Assembly (NCBI GenBank): GCA_036389485.1
Contig: DASVPR010000061.1
Location: 1-64,000 of the forward strand
DNA length: 64,000 nt
Direction of reading: 5' to 3'
DNA from: CADCVT01 sp036389485
Lineage (GTDB): Bacteria > Actinomycetota > Thermoleophilia > Solirubrobacterales > Solirubrobacteraceae
In this document: in pieces, positions 1 through 8,503 of the stretch
How the letters are laid out: every line of letters begins with the position of its first letter
How positions within the stretch are numbered: position 1 is the first letter of the stretch
The notes under the pieces: generated by a model
Told to the model about the DNA's origin: nothing
What the model saw: the letters and a program-made list of their open reading frames with translations, nothing else
Databases searched by the model: none
Position numbers and translations under genes: made by a program

Positions 1-141
1 GCGCTCTACCGAGACTCAGCAGAACGCACCGCCGCCCTTGACGGCTGGCTTTGGCACTACAACCATCGCCGCCGACACAGCGCCCTCAGCCGCCAGACCC
101 CGGCCCAACGACTGAACAACCTGCTCGGCGCTTACAGCTAG
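1..141 (+). CDS. IS481-family transposase, C-terminal fragment (cut by window edge)
   Basis: Only the last 46 codons are inside the window, ending in TAG at 139-141. The peptide has the typical end of the DDE integrase core of IS481 transposases: a W-x-H-Y-N-x-R-R-R-H-S-A-L block followed by Q-T-P-A-Q-R-L and an N-N-L-L-G tail. The family moves an insertion sequence by cut-and-paste or copy-paste. The stop codon shares bases with the stop of the convergent addA gene, so no IS terminal inverted repeat separates the two. Whether the rest of the gene is intact cannot be judged from here. Confidence 0.75.
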   Translation, partial: ALYRDSAERTAALDGWLWHYNHRRRHSALSRQTPAQRLNNLLGAYS

Positions 142-3100
142 GGCGCGAGCTCGCGCCCGGTCAGCTCCTCGGGGTGCACGCACAGCGCGCGACGGCCGGG
201 GCAGCCGGCGCAGAGATCGATGTGCGGTTCTTCGGCGACCGGGAACTGGTTGTCGAGCACCCCGGCCGCATGGGTTTGCAGCTCGGCGCGGAGCGCTTCG
301 GCGTCGGTGAAGGTCGCGGTGACCGGCTCGTCGGGCCGCTCGAGGAAGGCGTAGGCGACCTCGACGCGGCCGAAGCCGGCCCGCAGCGCGGCGAGCGCGT
401 ACGCGGCCCTCTGGATGGCGTAGTCGCGCTCGACGAGCGCGGCGACGTCGCCCTCGACGCGGTCGGTCTTGTAGTCGACGACCAGCGCGGTGCCGTCGGC
501 CTCCTCGGCGAGGACGTCGACGACGCCGGTGAGGAGCGTCGAGCCGAGCGGGAAGCTGAACGGCCGCTCGCGATGGACGGCCGTCGCGCCCGCGATCCGG
601 CCGGCGAGCGGAGACGACGAGAAGTTGGCGACGAGCGCGGCCATGTCCTCGAGCGCCTCGGCAGTCAGCTCGACGCCCCACGCCGCGGCGACGTCGGCGA
701 GCTGGGTCCCCGGCCGCTCCAGCACGGCGTGCACGAGGGACCCGCGAAGCCGGGGGTCGACGCCGACCGCGCTCTGCGCCTCCTCCGGCCGCCGCGGCAC
801 CGCGCTCTCCTCGCCCTCCGGGAGGCGCAGCACCGCGCTCTCCGCCTCCTCCTCCGGCAGCCGCAGCACCCTCTGGAGGTAGAAGCGGTACCCGCACCGG
901 CGCCAGAGCTGGAGGGCGGTGTAGGAGAGCGTCCGGACGGCGGGCGGCGAGGCCGGCGGCGGAGGGAGCGGCGGGCGGGCGGGCGGCGGGGGCGCGAGCG
1001 GGAGCTCCGTCCCGGCGGGCGCGAGCGACTCCGATCGCAGCACGCCGCTCGCCGGCGTGCTGACGGCGCACCGCACCCGGGCGCCGGCGTGCTCGACGAT
1101 CGCGTCACCCTGCTCCGGCAGCCGCTCCGGCCCGCCGATCAGCGCGGGGACGAGCCACTGGAGCGGCGCGGTCGACTGGCCCTCCCACTTCGCGAGGTCA
1201 GCGCCGCCGCTGACGATGAGCCGCCGCTCCGCGCGGGTGAGCGCGACGTAGAGGACGCGATCGGCCTCGGCCGCCTCGGCCTCGCGGCGCTCCTCGCGCA
1301 GCGCCTCGTAGTCGAGCGCGTGCTCGCGGCCGCCGTCGAGGCTCGCGAGGCGCAGCCCGATCCGGTCGCCGTCGACGAGCAGCGCGGGCGACGCCTCCGG
1401 GCGCCTGCGACCGAGATCGGCGACGCAGGCGACCGGGAACTCGAGCCCCTTCGCGGCATGGATCGTCATGAGCCGGACGGCCTTCGCGTCGCCCAGCTCG
1501 ACGGGCGCGTCCGTCTCGCGCGCGTCGGCCTCCAGCTCGGCGAAGGCGCGGTCGACGAGGCCGCGGACGTCGCGCCCGTGCACCCGCTCGTGCTCCGCCG
1601 CCAGCCGCAGCAGCTTGTGGACGTTCGCCAGCCGCCGCGCACCGCCGGGAAGGCGCAGGACGTGCAGGTCGTAGTCGGAGCCCTCGATCGCGCGGCGCAG
1701 CAGCTCGTCGAGGGGCAGGCGCGAGGCGAGCGCCCGCTCGGCGGCGAACCGCTCGCGGAAGGCCTCAAGCCGCTCGCGCTCGCTCGCCGCGCCGACGCGC
1801 GACTCGGCGGCGGTCGGCTCGCGCGCCTCCGCGGCCGCGAGCGAGGCGTCGACCCTTCCCTCCTCGATCGCGCGCCACGCGCCTCCCTTCTGGCCGATCC
1901 TCGCGATCCAGGCGAGGGTGTCCGTCGAGAGGCCGACGAGCGGCGAGGCGAGGACGCCGTAGAGCTGCTCCTCGTCCTGCGGGTTCGCGAGGGCGGCGAG
2001 CCAGGCGCAGAGGTCGCGGACGACCTGGCGGCCCCAGTAGCCGCGCCCGCCGGCGGCGAGCGTCTGGAGCCCCTGGTCCTCGAGCGCGCGCTCGTAGACC
2101 GGGAGGTCGCCGACGGCGCGGAGGAGCACCACGATCTCCTCCGGCCGAGCGTCGCCGTCGTCGACCAGCTCGCGGATCCGCTGCGCGAGCAGCCGCGCCT
2201 CCGCCTGCCGCCAGGCCTGCGAGCGCGGGAGGTCGCCGAGGTCGACCTCCTCCCACCCCTCCATCGACGTCAGCAAGATCTCGACCCGCGGATCGCTCGC
2301 GGCGTCCCACTCCCCGCCCACGCGAAGCCTCGTGAACCCGTCCCCGAACCGCTCCGCGAACGCGACGTTGACCGCGGCGAGGATCTCCGGGCGGGAGCGG
2401 AAGTTCGCGGTGAGGCGGGCGGTGCGGCCGGCGGAGTCGAGCTCGGCGCGGCGCGCGCGGAAGACCTCGACGTCGGCGTGACGGAACCCGTAGATCGACT
2501 GCAGCTCGTCGCCGACCGTGAACAGGTTGGACGCGGCGACCAGACCGAACAGCTCGACCTGGCGGGGGTTGGAGTCCTGGAACTCGTCGACCATCACGCG
2601 GTCGAAGCGCCCGCGGGTCGCCTCCCTCACCGGCGCCGACGCGGCGAGGAGGTCGCGCGCGAGCAGCTCGAGGTCGTCGAAGTCCACGCCGGAGCGCGCG
2701 CGCTTCGCCGCGGCGTACGCGGTGTCGTACCGGGCGAGCAGGTCGTCGAGGTGGCCGACCGCCGCGGTGCCCCGGTGCCGCGCGCAGGCGGCGGCGAACC
2801 TCGTGTGCTCCTCGAGGTAGTCCGAGCACGGCGGGCACTTGAGGACGCGCGTGTTGCCGGCGGCGAACCGGATCGCGTCGAGCATCGCGCGGTCCGGGAG
2901 CGCGACGAGATCGCGGCAGCGCTCCAGCGCGTCGCGGGCCGCCGCGACCGTCTTCCCGTCGCCGGCGCCGGCCAGAGCGGCGGCCGCGTCGTCGCGCAGC
3001 CGCAGCAGCCTCGACGCGTCCGGCGCGGGGGCGGGCGGCGGCACGGGCAGGCGCGGCGCCGTCCGCCCCGCGGAGCGCAGGACGCCGTGGACGTCCTCGA

Positions 3101-3608
3101 TCGCCGTGCGCAGCTGGTCCGCGCCGAACGCGGCGACGAGGTCGAGGACGGGGTCGCCGCCCGCGTCGAGCCAGCTCGCCAGCGCCGCCTCCCACGCGCC
3201 GTCGCGCAGCTCGCGGCTGACGGGCTCGTCGAGCACGACGAACGCCGGGTCGAGGCCCGCCGCGACCGCATGCGCGCGCAGCAGCCGGGCGCAGAACCCG
3301 TGGATCGTGCCGATCCAGGCGCCGTCCGCCTCGCGCGCGGCGTCGCGGGCGCCGAGCTCGAGCAGCCGCGCGCGGATCCGCCGTCGCAGCTCACCCGCCG
3401 CCTTCTCGGTGAACGTGATCGCGAGGATCCGGCCGGGCGCGATCCCGTCGTCGACGACGTGCCTCACGAAGCGCTCGACGAGCACGGAGGTCTTCCCGCT
3501 GCCCGCCGCGGCGCTGAGAAGCAGGTCGCCCTCGCGCTGCGCGACGGCATGGGCCTGCTCGTCCGTCAGCTCGCGGACCTGCGGAGGCGTGAGCTCGACC
3601 ACGGTCAC
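138..3608 (-). CDS. addA: AddA/UvrD-type helicase-nuclease subunit
   Basis: About 1156 residues. This is a superfamily 1A helicase fused to a RecB-type nuclease, expected to unwind and resect double-strand breaks with AddB. Walker A (AAAGSGKTS) is at residues 33-41, the DEFQDS Walker B box near 340, and a UvrD C-terminal helicase region follows. The nuclease motif VVDYKTD is near 1043. A cysteine near 905 and a C-x2-C-x6-C cluster near 1136 could hold an Fe-S cluster; in classical AddAB that cluster is in AddB. The GTG start at 3608 overlaps the addB TGA (GTGA), which implies translational coupling. An in-frame Glu-rich repeat interrupts the protein just before the nuclease domain (see 764-875). 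AdnA-like naming is an alternative. Confidence 0.88.
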   Translation of the reverse strand: MTVVELTPPQVRELTDEQAHAVAQREGDLLLSAAAGSGKTSVLVERFVRHVVDDGIAPGRILAITFTEKAAGELRRRIRARLLELGARDAAREADGAWIGTIHGFCARLLRAHAVAAGLDPAFVVLDEPVSRELRDGAWEAALASWLDAGGDPVLDLVAAFGADQLRTAIEDVHGVLRSAGRTAPRLPVPPPAPAPDASRLLRLRDDAAAALAGAGDGKTVAAARDALERCRDLVALPDRAMLDAIRFAAGNTRVLKCPPCSDYLEEHTRFAAACARHRGTAAVGHLDDLLARYDTAYAAAKRARSGVDFDDLELLARDLLAASAPVREATRGRFDRVMVDEFQDSNPRQVELFGLVAASNLFTVGDELQSIYGFRHADVEVFRARRAELDSAGRTARLTANFRSRPEILAAVNVAFAERFGDGFTRLRVGGEWDAASDPRVEILLTSMEGWEEVDLGDLPRSQAWRQAEARLLAQRIRELVDDGDARPEEIVVLLRAVGDLPVYERALEDQGLQTLAAGGRGYWGRQVVRDLCAWLAALANPQDEEQLYGVLASPLVGLSTDTLAWIARIGQKGGAWRAIEEGRVDASLAAAEAREPTAAESRVGAASERERLEAFRERFAAERALASRLPLDELLRRAIEGSDYDLHVLRLPGGARRLANVHKLLRLAAEHERVHGRDVRGLVDRAFAELEADARETDAPVELGDAKAVRLMTIHAAKGLEFPVACVADLGRRRPEASPALLVDGDRIGLRLASLDGGREHALDYEALREERREAEAAEADRVLYVALTRAERRLIVSGGADLAKWEGQSTAPLQWLVPALIGGPERLPEQGDAIVEHAGARVRCAVSTPASGVLRSESLAPAGTELPLAPPPPARPPLPPPPASPPAVRTLSYTALQLWRRCGYRFYLQRVLRLPEEEAESAVLRLPEGEESAVPRRPEEAQSAVGVDPRLRGSLVHAVLERPGTQLADVAAAWGVELTAEALEDMAALVANFSSSPLAGRIAGATAVHRERPFSFPLGSTLLTGVVDVLAEEADGTALVVDYKTDRVEGDVAALVERDYAIQRAAYALAALRAGFGRVEVAYAFLERPDEPVTATFTDAEALRAELQTHAAGVLDNQFPVAEEPHIDLCAGCPGRRALCVHPEELTGRELAP
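141..158. repeat. Perfect 18-bp palindrome at the addA 3' end
   Basis: GGGCGCGAGCTCGCGCCC equals its own reverse complement. It encodes the last six residues of AddA and lies directly after the transposase stop codon. It could fold as a short hairpin in the transposase transcript. No T-tract follows, so terminator function is only a possibility. Confidence 0.5.
764..875 (-). repeat. In-frame tandem repeat inside addA
   Basis: The protein reads about three times an 11-12 residue unit: LRLPEEEAESAV, LRLPEGEESAV, PRRPEEAQSAV. It sits around residues 911-948, between the helicase and the nuclease core (which resumes at the DPRLRGSLVHA block). The units differ at several positions, so this is a diverged duplication, probably forming a charged linker. 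Confidence 0.7.
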
Positions 3609-6600
3609 CCCTCGCACCGGCAGATCGTCGGGTACTGGCAGCCGCCGCCCCAGGCGCACGTCTCCGGCTGCGGGGCGAGCTTCCCGGCGCGGGCGTCGCG
3701 GGCCGCGCCGATCGCGGCGTCGACGGCCTCGCCGACGAGCGCCTGGAAGTCCTCGGCGGTCAGGCGGTCGGCCTTGACGGTGACGAGGTCCTCGTCGGCG
3801 TCCTCGAGCAGCGCGCCGCGCGGCGTCAGCTTCTCGGCGCCCAGCGGCTGGTAGAGCGCGCCGACGGGCTCGAGGTCGAGAAGCTTGCGCGCCGCGAGGG
3901 CGTACACGGCCAGCTGGAACCGCCGCTCCTCCATCCACTTCGCGGCGCCGTACGCCGTCTTGCCCTTGTAGTCGTAGAGGATCGCCTCGTTCGTGCCGGG
4001 GCGGACGTCGATCCGGTCGACCTTGCCCCGCAGGACGAGCCCGTCCCCGACGTCCAGCCCCTCGAACTCCTGCTCGAAGTGCGTCGGGACGAACGCGGAC
4101 CGCGAGGTCGCGGCCGCTTCGACGTAGCGCAGCAGGTCGGCCTCCAGGCGGCGGCGCATCGCGCGCCGGCGCGACGGGTCGACCGACATCGGGAACCGAT
4201 GCTCCAGCTCGTCGAGCGCCTCGTGCACCGCGGCGCGCGCCTCCGGCAGGTGGGCCGGCGTGAGCCCGCCGCCGTTGACGAGCCGCTTCAGCGCGCGCTC
4301 GAGGACCGCGTGGGCCAGGCTCCCGCGGACCATCGCCTCCGGGTCGGGCACGAGGCCCTCGGGCTCGAGGAGGCGCTCGACGAACCACTTGACCGGGCAA
4401 CCGGCGTAGGTCTCGAGCCCGGACGCCGACCACGCGGGCTGAGCCGCGAGCTCAGCGAGGACATCGGGGTCCTGGAGCGGCTGGGCCGTCTGCTCGCGCA
4501 CGCGCGGCGCGCCGTGCGCCTCGGCCCGCCGCCGCTCGCGGTCGGAGGTCGCCGACCCGACGGCGCCCAGGTCGCGCGTGCCGGCGCGGGCGAGCGGGTC
4601 GTCGGTGAACAGCAGCGCGACGTCGTCGACGAACGAGGACCGGACCGCCGGCTCGCCCTCGTCGTCCTGGGCGTGCCAGGAGAGGAACAGCCGCTGCTCG
4701 GGGCGGGACACCGTCGCGTAGAGCAGGTAGCGCTCCGCGCCGAGGGCGTCCTCGTGGGAGCGGAGCCGCAGCCCGCTCGCCGCGTTGATCGCGCGGCGCT
4801 CGTCGTCGCCGAGGAACGGCTCGGGGCGGGCGGGCGCCGGGAAGACGCCCTCCTGGAGGCGCGCGAGGAAGAGGACCCGGACGCGCCGCGCCCGCAGCCC
4901 GAGCGGATCGCTGAGCTGCACCGCCCCGGGCGCGGCCCGCTCCCCGAGCCGGACCGGGACGGCCGCGAGCGTCGCGGCCAGCTCGGCCGGCCCGGGCAGC
5001 AGCGCGGGGTGGCCGCGGTCGCGATGCGGCCCCGGCGCGGAGCGGGCGCGCTCGCGCCCGCCGAGCGGCCCCGTCGCGGGCTCGGCGCGCTCGCGCGCGC
5101 CACGCGGCCCCGTCGCGGGCTCGGCGCGCTCGCCCGCCAGCTCGGCGAGGTCGTCGAGCGCCCTGCGGCCCGCGCGCAGGGCGCTCGCCTCCGCGGCCTC
5201 GGCGTCGTCGAGCACCTTCGCCTCGCGCCGGTGCGGCGCGGCGAAGAGCGACGCGAGCTCGGCGCCGAGGCGGTCGAGGAGGTCGCCGCGCTCGGCCGCG
5301 CGCCCGACGCGGTCGAGCGCCTCGAGGCGGAAGTCGGGATGGAGCTCCTCCCAGACCGCGCGCGCGGCCTCAGCGCTGCGCGCGCCGGTCCGCCGCACCT
5401 CGGCTTCGAGACGGTCGACCCAGCCGCGCGTGCGGACGAGGCCGGGCGTCCGGAGCCACAGGATCAGGTCCGCGGCGGTGCCACCCGTGCCGGCGCGCAG
5501 CAACGCGATCAACCCGCGCCCGAGCGGCGTGTGACCGAACGGGACGGTCCGCGGCACCGCCGCCGGGACGCCGTACTGCGCGAACACCTGCTCGACGAGG
5601 GCCGCCCCCTCGTCCGGCCGCCGCAGGACCAGCGCGATCTCGTCCGCCGGCACCCCCTCGCCGATCAGCCGCGCGCACTCCGCGGCGACCAGCTCGATCT
5701 CCGCCCGCTCGCCGCCGCCCTCGAGGAACACCACGGCGTCCCCCGCCGCGACCCCCGCCCGCTCCGCCGCCCCGATCCGCGGCCCCCGCGACGCGAGGAT
5801 CTCGCCCTCGGGGTCGGCGAAGAGGAGACCTTGCCCCCCTTCCTCCACGGGTGTGGGGGAAGCGATGGTGGGCGGGAGCGCCTCCCCCTCGAAGAGCCGC
5901 CGCTCGACGTGGTGGAGCGCCTCGCGGGACTCCTCGGCGTAGTGCTGGGCCCGCGGCTCGAGCTCGGTGTGCCGGTCGGCGAGCGGCGCGAGGTCGGCCA
6001 TCGCGGCGCCGCGGGCCGCGAACGCGTGACGGCCGGGCTCGAAGGTCAGCGAGACGGTGACGTCCGCGTCGGTCGCGGCGAGCGCGCGGATCGCGTCGAC
6101 CTGGAGGGGGCGCAGGTCGTCGAAGCCGTAGAAGAGGACGGGCGTGTCGCCCCACCTCGCGGGCGCCTCGAGCAGGGCGTCGAGCGCCGCGGCGTGGTGC
6201 AGCGTCTCGTCGCGCCGGCCGAGCCGCTCGAGCCGGTCGCGGTAGCCGGCGTAGAGACGGCCGAGGTCCTCCGCGTACTCGCCGCCGTCCCACGCGCGCA
6301 GCGCGGCGATCCACCGCTGCGGCGTCACCCGCTCCTCCTCCAGCTCGTCGAACAGCCGGCAGGCCGCGGGCGCGAAGCCGGGCGTCGCCGCGGAGGCACG
6401 CATCCCCGGCGACGTCAGCCCCTCCGCCGCCGCGACCGCGATCCGCTCGCGCGCGAGCGGCCCGAGCGGCCTGCCCGTCGCTCCCACGCGGCGGCACAGC
6501 TCCCGCAGCAGGCCCGCGAACGTCTCCACCCGCGCCCCGAACACGAGCCCGTCGTCGGCGAGCTCGCGCCGGTAGCGGTCGAGGTCGGGCACGGTGGGGA

Positions 6601-6700
6601 CGACGAGGATCGGCTCGCGCGCGACCACCGCGCGCAGGCGGTCGAGGACGATCCGCGCCTTCTCGGCGTTCGCGGGCCCGGTGACGAGGGTGAGCGGCAT
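3605..6700 (-). CDS. addB: AddB-like helicase/nuclease subunit
   Basis: About 1031 residues from the ATG at 6700; a GTG at 6772 would add 24 residues, but the PLTLVTGPAN block normally starts this family. It partners AddA in break resection. The N-terminal P-loop is degenerate: GPANAEKA lacks the GK[ST] end, as expected for AddB, whose ATPase motif is often inactive. The PD-(D/E)xK nuclease motif YDYKGKT is near residue 911. A cysteine near 767 (YAGCP) plus C-x5-C-x5-C at the C-terminus (residues ~1013-1028) matches the Fe-S staple of AddB nuclease domains. A 13-residue duplicated segment lies near 521-550. The gene directly precedes addA with a 4-bp overlap. Confidence 0.85.
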   Translation of the reverse strand: MPLTLVTGPANAEKARIVLDRLRAVVAREPILVVPTVPDLDRYRRELADDGLVFGARVETFAGLLRELCRRVGATGRPLGPLARERIAVAAAEGLTSPGMRASAATPGFAPAACRLFDELEEERVTPQRWIAALRAWDGGEYAEDLGRLYAGYRDRLERLGRRDETLHHAAALDALLEAPARWGDTPVLFYGFDDLRPLQVDAIRALAATDADVTVSLTFEPGRHAFAARGAAMADLAPLADRHTELEPRAQHYAEESREALHHVERRLFEGEALPPTIASPTPVEEGGQGLLFADPEGEILASRGPRIGAAERAGVAAGDAVVFLEGGGERAEIELVAAECARLIGEGVPADEIALVLRRPDEGAALVEQVFAQYGVPAAVPRTVPFGHTPLGRGLIALLRAGTGGTAADLILWLRTPGLVRTRGWVDRLEAEVRRTGARSAEAARAVWEELHPDFRLEALDRVGRAAERGDLLDRLGAELASLFAAPHRREAKVLDDAEAAEASALRAGRRALDDLAELAGERAEPATGPRGARERAEPATGPLGGRERARSAPGPHRDRGHPALLPGPAELAATLAAVPVRLGERAAPGAVQLSDPLGLRARRVRVLFLARLQEGVFPAPARPEPFLGDDERRAINAASGLRLRSHEDALGAERYLLYATVSRPEQRLFLSWHAQDDEGEPAVRSSFVDDVALLFTDDPLARAGTRDLGAVGSATSDRERRRAEAHGAPRVREQTAQPLQDPDVLAELAAQPAWSASGLETYAGCPVKWFVERLLEPEGLVPDPEAMVRGSLAHAVLERALKRLVNGGGLTPAHLPEARAAVHEALDELEHRFPMSVDPSRRRAMRRRLEADLLRYVEAAATSRSAFVPTHFEQEFEGLDVGDGLVLRGKVDRIDVRPGTNEAILYDYKGKTAYGAAKWMEERRFQLAVYALAARKLLDLEPVGALYQPLGAEKLTPRGALLEDADEDLVTVKADRLTAEDFQALVGEAVDAAIGAARDARAGKLAPQPETCAWGGGCQYPTICRCEG
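5049..5138 (-). repeat. 39-bp tandem duplication inside addB
   Basis: Two nearly identical 39-bp copies at 5061-5099 and 5100-5138, with a partial third upstream. They encode a 13-residue unit containing RERAEPATGP. The unit count is a multiple of three, so the frame is kept. It is probably a flexible linker. Confidence 0.75.
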
Positions 6701-6811
6701 GACGGACCGTGAAGGTTCGCGCCCGAACCGGACGATCCCGGCCTCCGCCAGGCGCGGAGCGTCGATCTCCACCGACAGCCTCTCGAAGTGCGCCTCTCTC
6801 GTCGTCGGACG

Positions 6812-8461
6812 TCATCGGGGCTCGACCTCGACGCGCGACATCATCCCCGCGTCCTCGTGGTCCAGGATGTGGCAGTGGAAGACGAAGTTCCCGCTGTAGT
6901 CGGTGAACGGCATGTCGATCACGACCTTCGAGGGGTTCTCCGGAGTCCCCGGGGGCAGCGGGACGACGTCCTGGTCGCCGGGCAGCTGGGGCCCGCCCCC
7001 CGCGTCCACCACACGGAAGTCGTCCTGGTGGATGTGGAAGGGATGCCACTCCTTCGACTTGTTGTAGATCGTCCACCGCTCCGTGGTCCCGAGGTCCGGC
7101 GCGGCGTCCGGGATGTCCGCGTCGAAGACGTCGTTGTTGATGGTGAACGCCGGGTTGTTCGCGTCCCGGAAGTCGATGTCGAAGGTGAAGCGCCGGTTCG
7201 GCCCTCGCTTCGCCGGGAACTGCTGGGCGGGCGGGACGAGCTTCGTCGGCAGGGCGATCGCCGGCGCCGGATCGCCGTCGGCGGTCAGCGTGGCGAGGTC
7301 GTCGTCGGGGAACGTGAGGCGGCCCTGGTCGAACCTCAGGGTGCGGAGGATCCGCTGCTCCCCGGCGCCGGGCCCCGTGACGAGGAGGTCGAAGCGGCGG
7401 CCGGGCGGGATCAGGATCGCCTTCTGGCTGACGGCCTCCGTGAGCGGGTTGCCGTCCTGCGCGACGACGGTGAACGTGTCCTGCTCGCCGCCGTCCGGAT
7501 CGACGAGCGCGACGTCGTACCAGACCGCCGCCGAGACGTTCGCGAGCCGCCACAGCTGCGTCTCGCCCGGGCGGATGGCGATCTCCGGGTTCACGAGGCC
7601 GTTGACCGTCCGATGGGTCGGGTTCCCCCAGTCGTGGTTGTCGGCGACCTGGTAGCCGTCGCCGCCCGCGGCCTTCTCAACCTGCATGTCCTTGAGCGCG
7701 AGCGACCTGGTCGTGATGTCGCGGAACCGCTCCGGGAGGTCCTGCCGCGAGTCCCCGACCAGGATCAGGCCGGCCAGGCCGCGGAAGACCTGGTCGTCGG
7801 TGCACTCGTGGCGATGCGCGTGGTACCAGAACGTGCCCTTGTCGTGGGTCGGGGGGATCCGGAAGCGGATGCGCGACTTGCCGTTCGGCAGGTTGACGAG
7901 GACGGTATCGCCGTACGGCTGCTTCTCGCGCGGCGTCACGTGAAGCCCGTGGAAGTGGAAGTTCGTGACCTGCTCCGCGCCGGCCTCGACCTGCTCGTCG
8001 TGCTCGTGGTCGACGGGGTCGGAGTTGAGGCACGCGGCGCCGATCGCGCCCTCGGGCACGGTCAACTGGTTGTCGAGCGTGATCTCGATCTCATCCCCGG
8101 GGTCGACCCGCAGCGTCGGCCCGAGGAAGCCGCGCGGGCCGTCCGCGCCGGTCGCGCCGTAGGTCTGGGTCTCGGCGACCTCGATCCCGCTGATCTCGGA
8201 TGTGCCGTTCTGGGCGAGGATCGTCGTCCGCAGCACCTTGTAGGGGCGGCCCGGAACCTCGCGACTGCTCACCACCGGCGGCTCCTGGAAGTCCATCCCC
8301 GCGGTGAACGGCGCGGGCCCGATCTTCGGCGGCCCCGTCGACGCGGGCTTCGCGTCCTTGTCGTCCTTGCCCACCACGAAGCCCAGGACCACGCCGACGG
8401 CGAGCGCGACCAGCGCGATCACGACGAAGCGCGCTGAACCCGACCGCACGAAGTCGCGCAT
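6812..8461 (-). CDS. Multicopper oxidase, membrane-anchored
   Basis: 549 residues. A single N-terminal membrane segment (about residues 10-27) is followed by an extracytoplasmic body. All four copper-site blocks are visible: HFHGLH near 172, HAHRH near 215, HPFHIH near 473, and the HCHILDHEDAGMM end near 528-540 with the Cys, His and Met of the type 1 site. The family couples one-electron oxidation of metals, phenols or amines to reduction of oxygen to water. The order of domains resembles CotA/CueO-like oxidases. The substrate cannot be read from sequence; a role in copper or manganese handling is only a guess. Confidence 0.88.
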   Translation of the reverse strand: MRDFVRSGSARFVVIALVALAVGVVLGFVVGKDDKDAKPASTGPPKIGPAPFTAGMDFQEPPVVSSREVPGRPYKVLRTTILAQNGTSEISGIEVAETQTYGATGADGPRGFLGPTLRVDPGDEIEITLDNQLTVPEGAIGAACLNSDPVDHEHDEQVEAGAEQVTNFHFHGLHVTPREKQPYGDTVLVNLPNGKSRIRFRIPPTHDKGTFWYHAHRHECTDDQVFRGLAGLILVGDSRQDLPERFRDITTRSLALKDMQVEKAAGGDGYQVADNHDWGNPTHRTVNGLVNPEIAIRPGETQLWRLANVSAAVWYDVALVDPDGGEQDTFTVVAQDGNPLTEAVSQKAILIPPGRRFDLLVTGPGAGEQRILRTLRFDQGRLTFPDDDLATLTADGDPAPAIALPTKLVPPAQQFPAKRGPNRRFTFDIDFRDANNPAFTINNDVFDADIPDAAPDLGTTERWTIYNKSKEWHPFHIHQDDFRVVDAGGGPQLPGDQDVVPLPPGTPENPSKVVIDMPFTDYSGNFVFHCHILDHEDAGMMSRVEVEPR

Positions 8462-8503
8462 CGGCCGAACCTATTCGCGAGTGCCTGTGCAGTCAAGGAC
8501 TGT

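Noticed and set aside
51..3854. Plus-strand open frame of 1267 codons opposite addA
   Set aside because: Arg/Ala/Gly/Pro-rich composition without domains; a GC-driven shadow of addA, whose helicase and nuclease motifs are on the minus strand.
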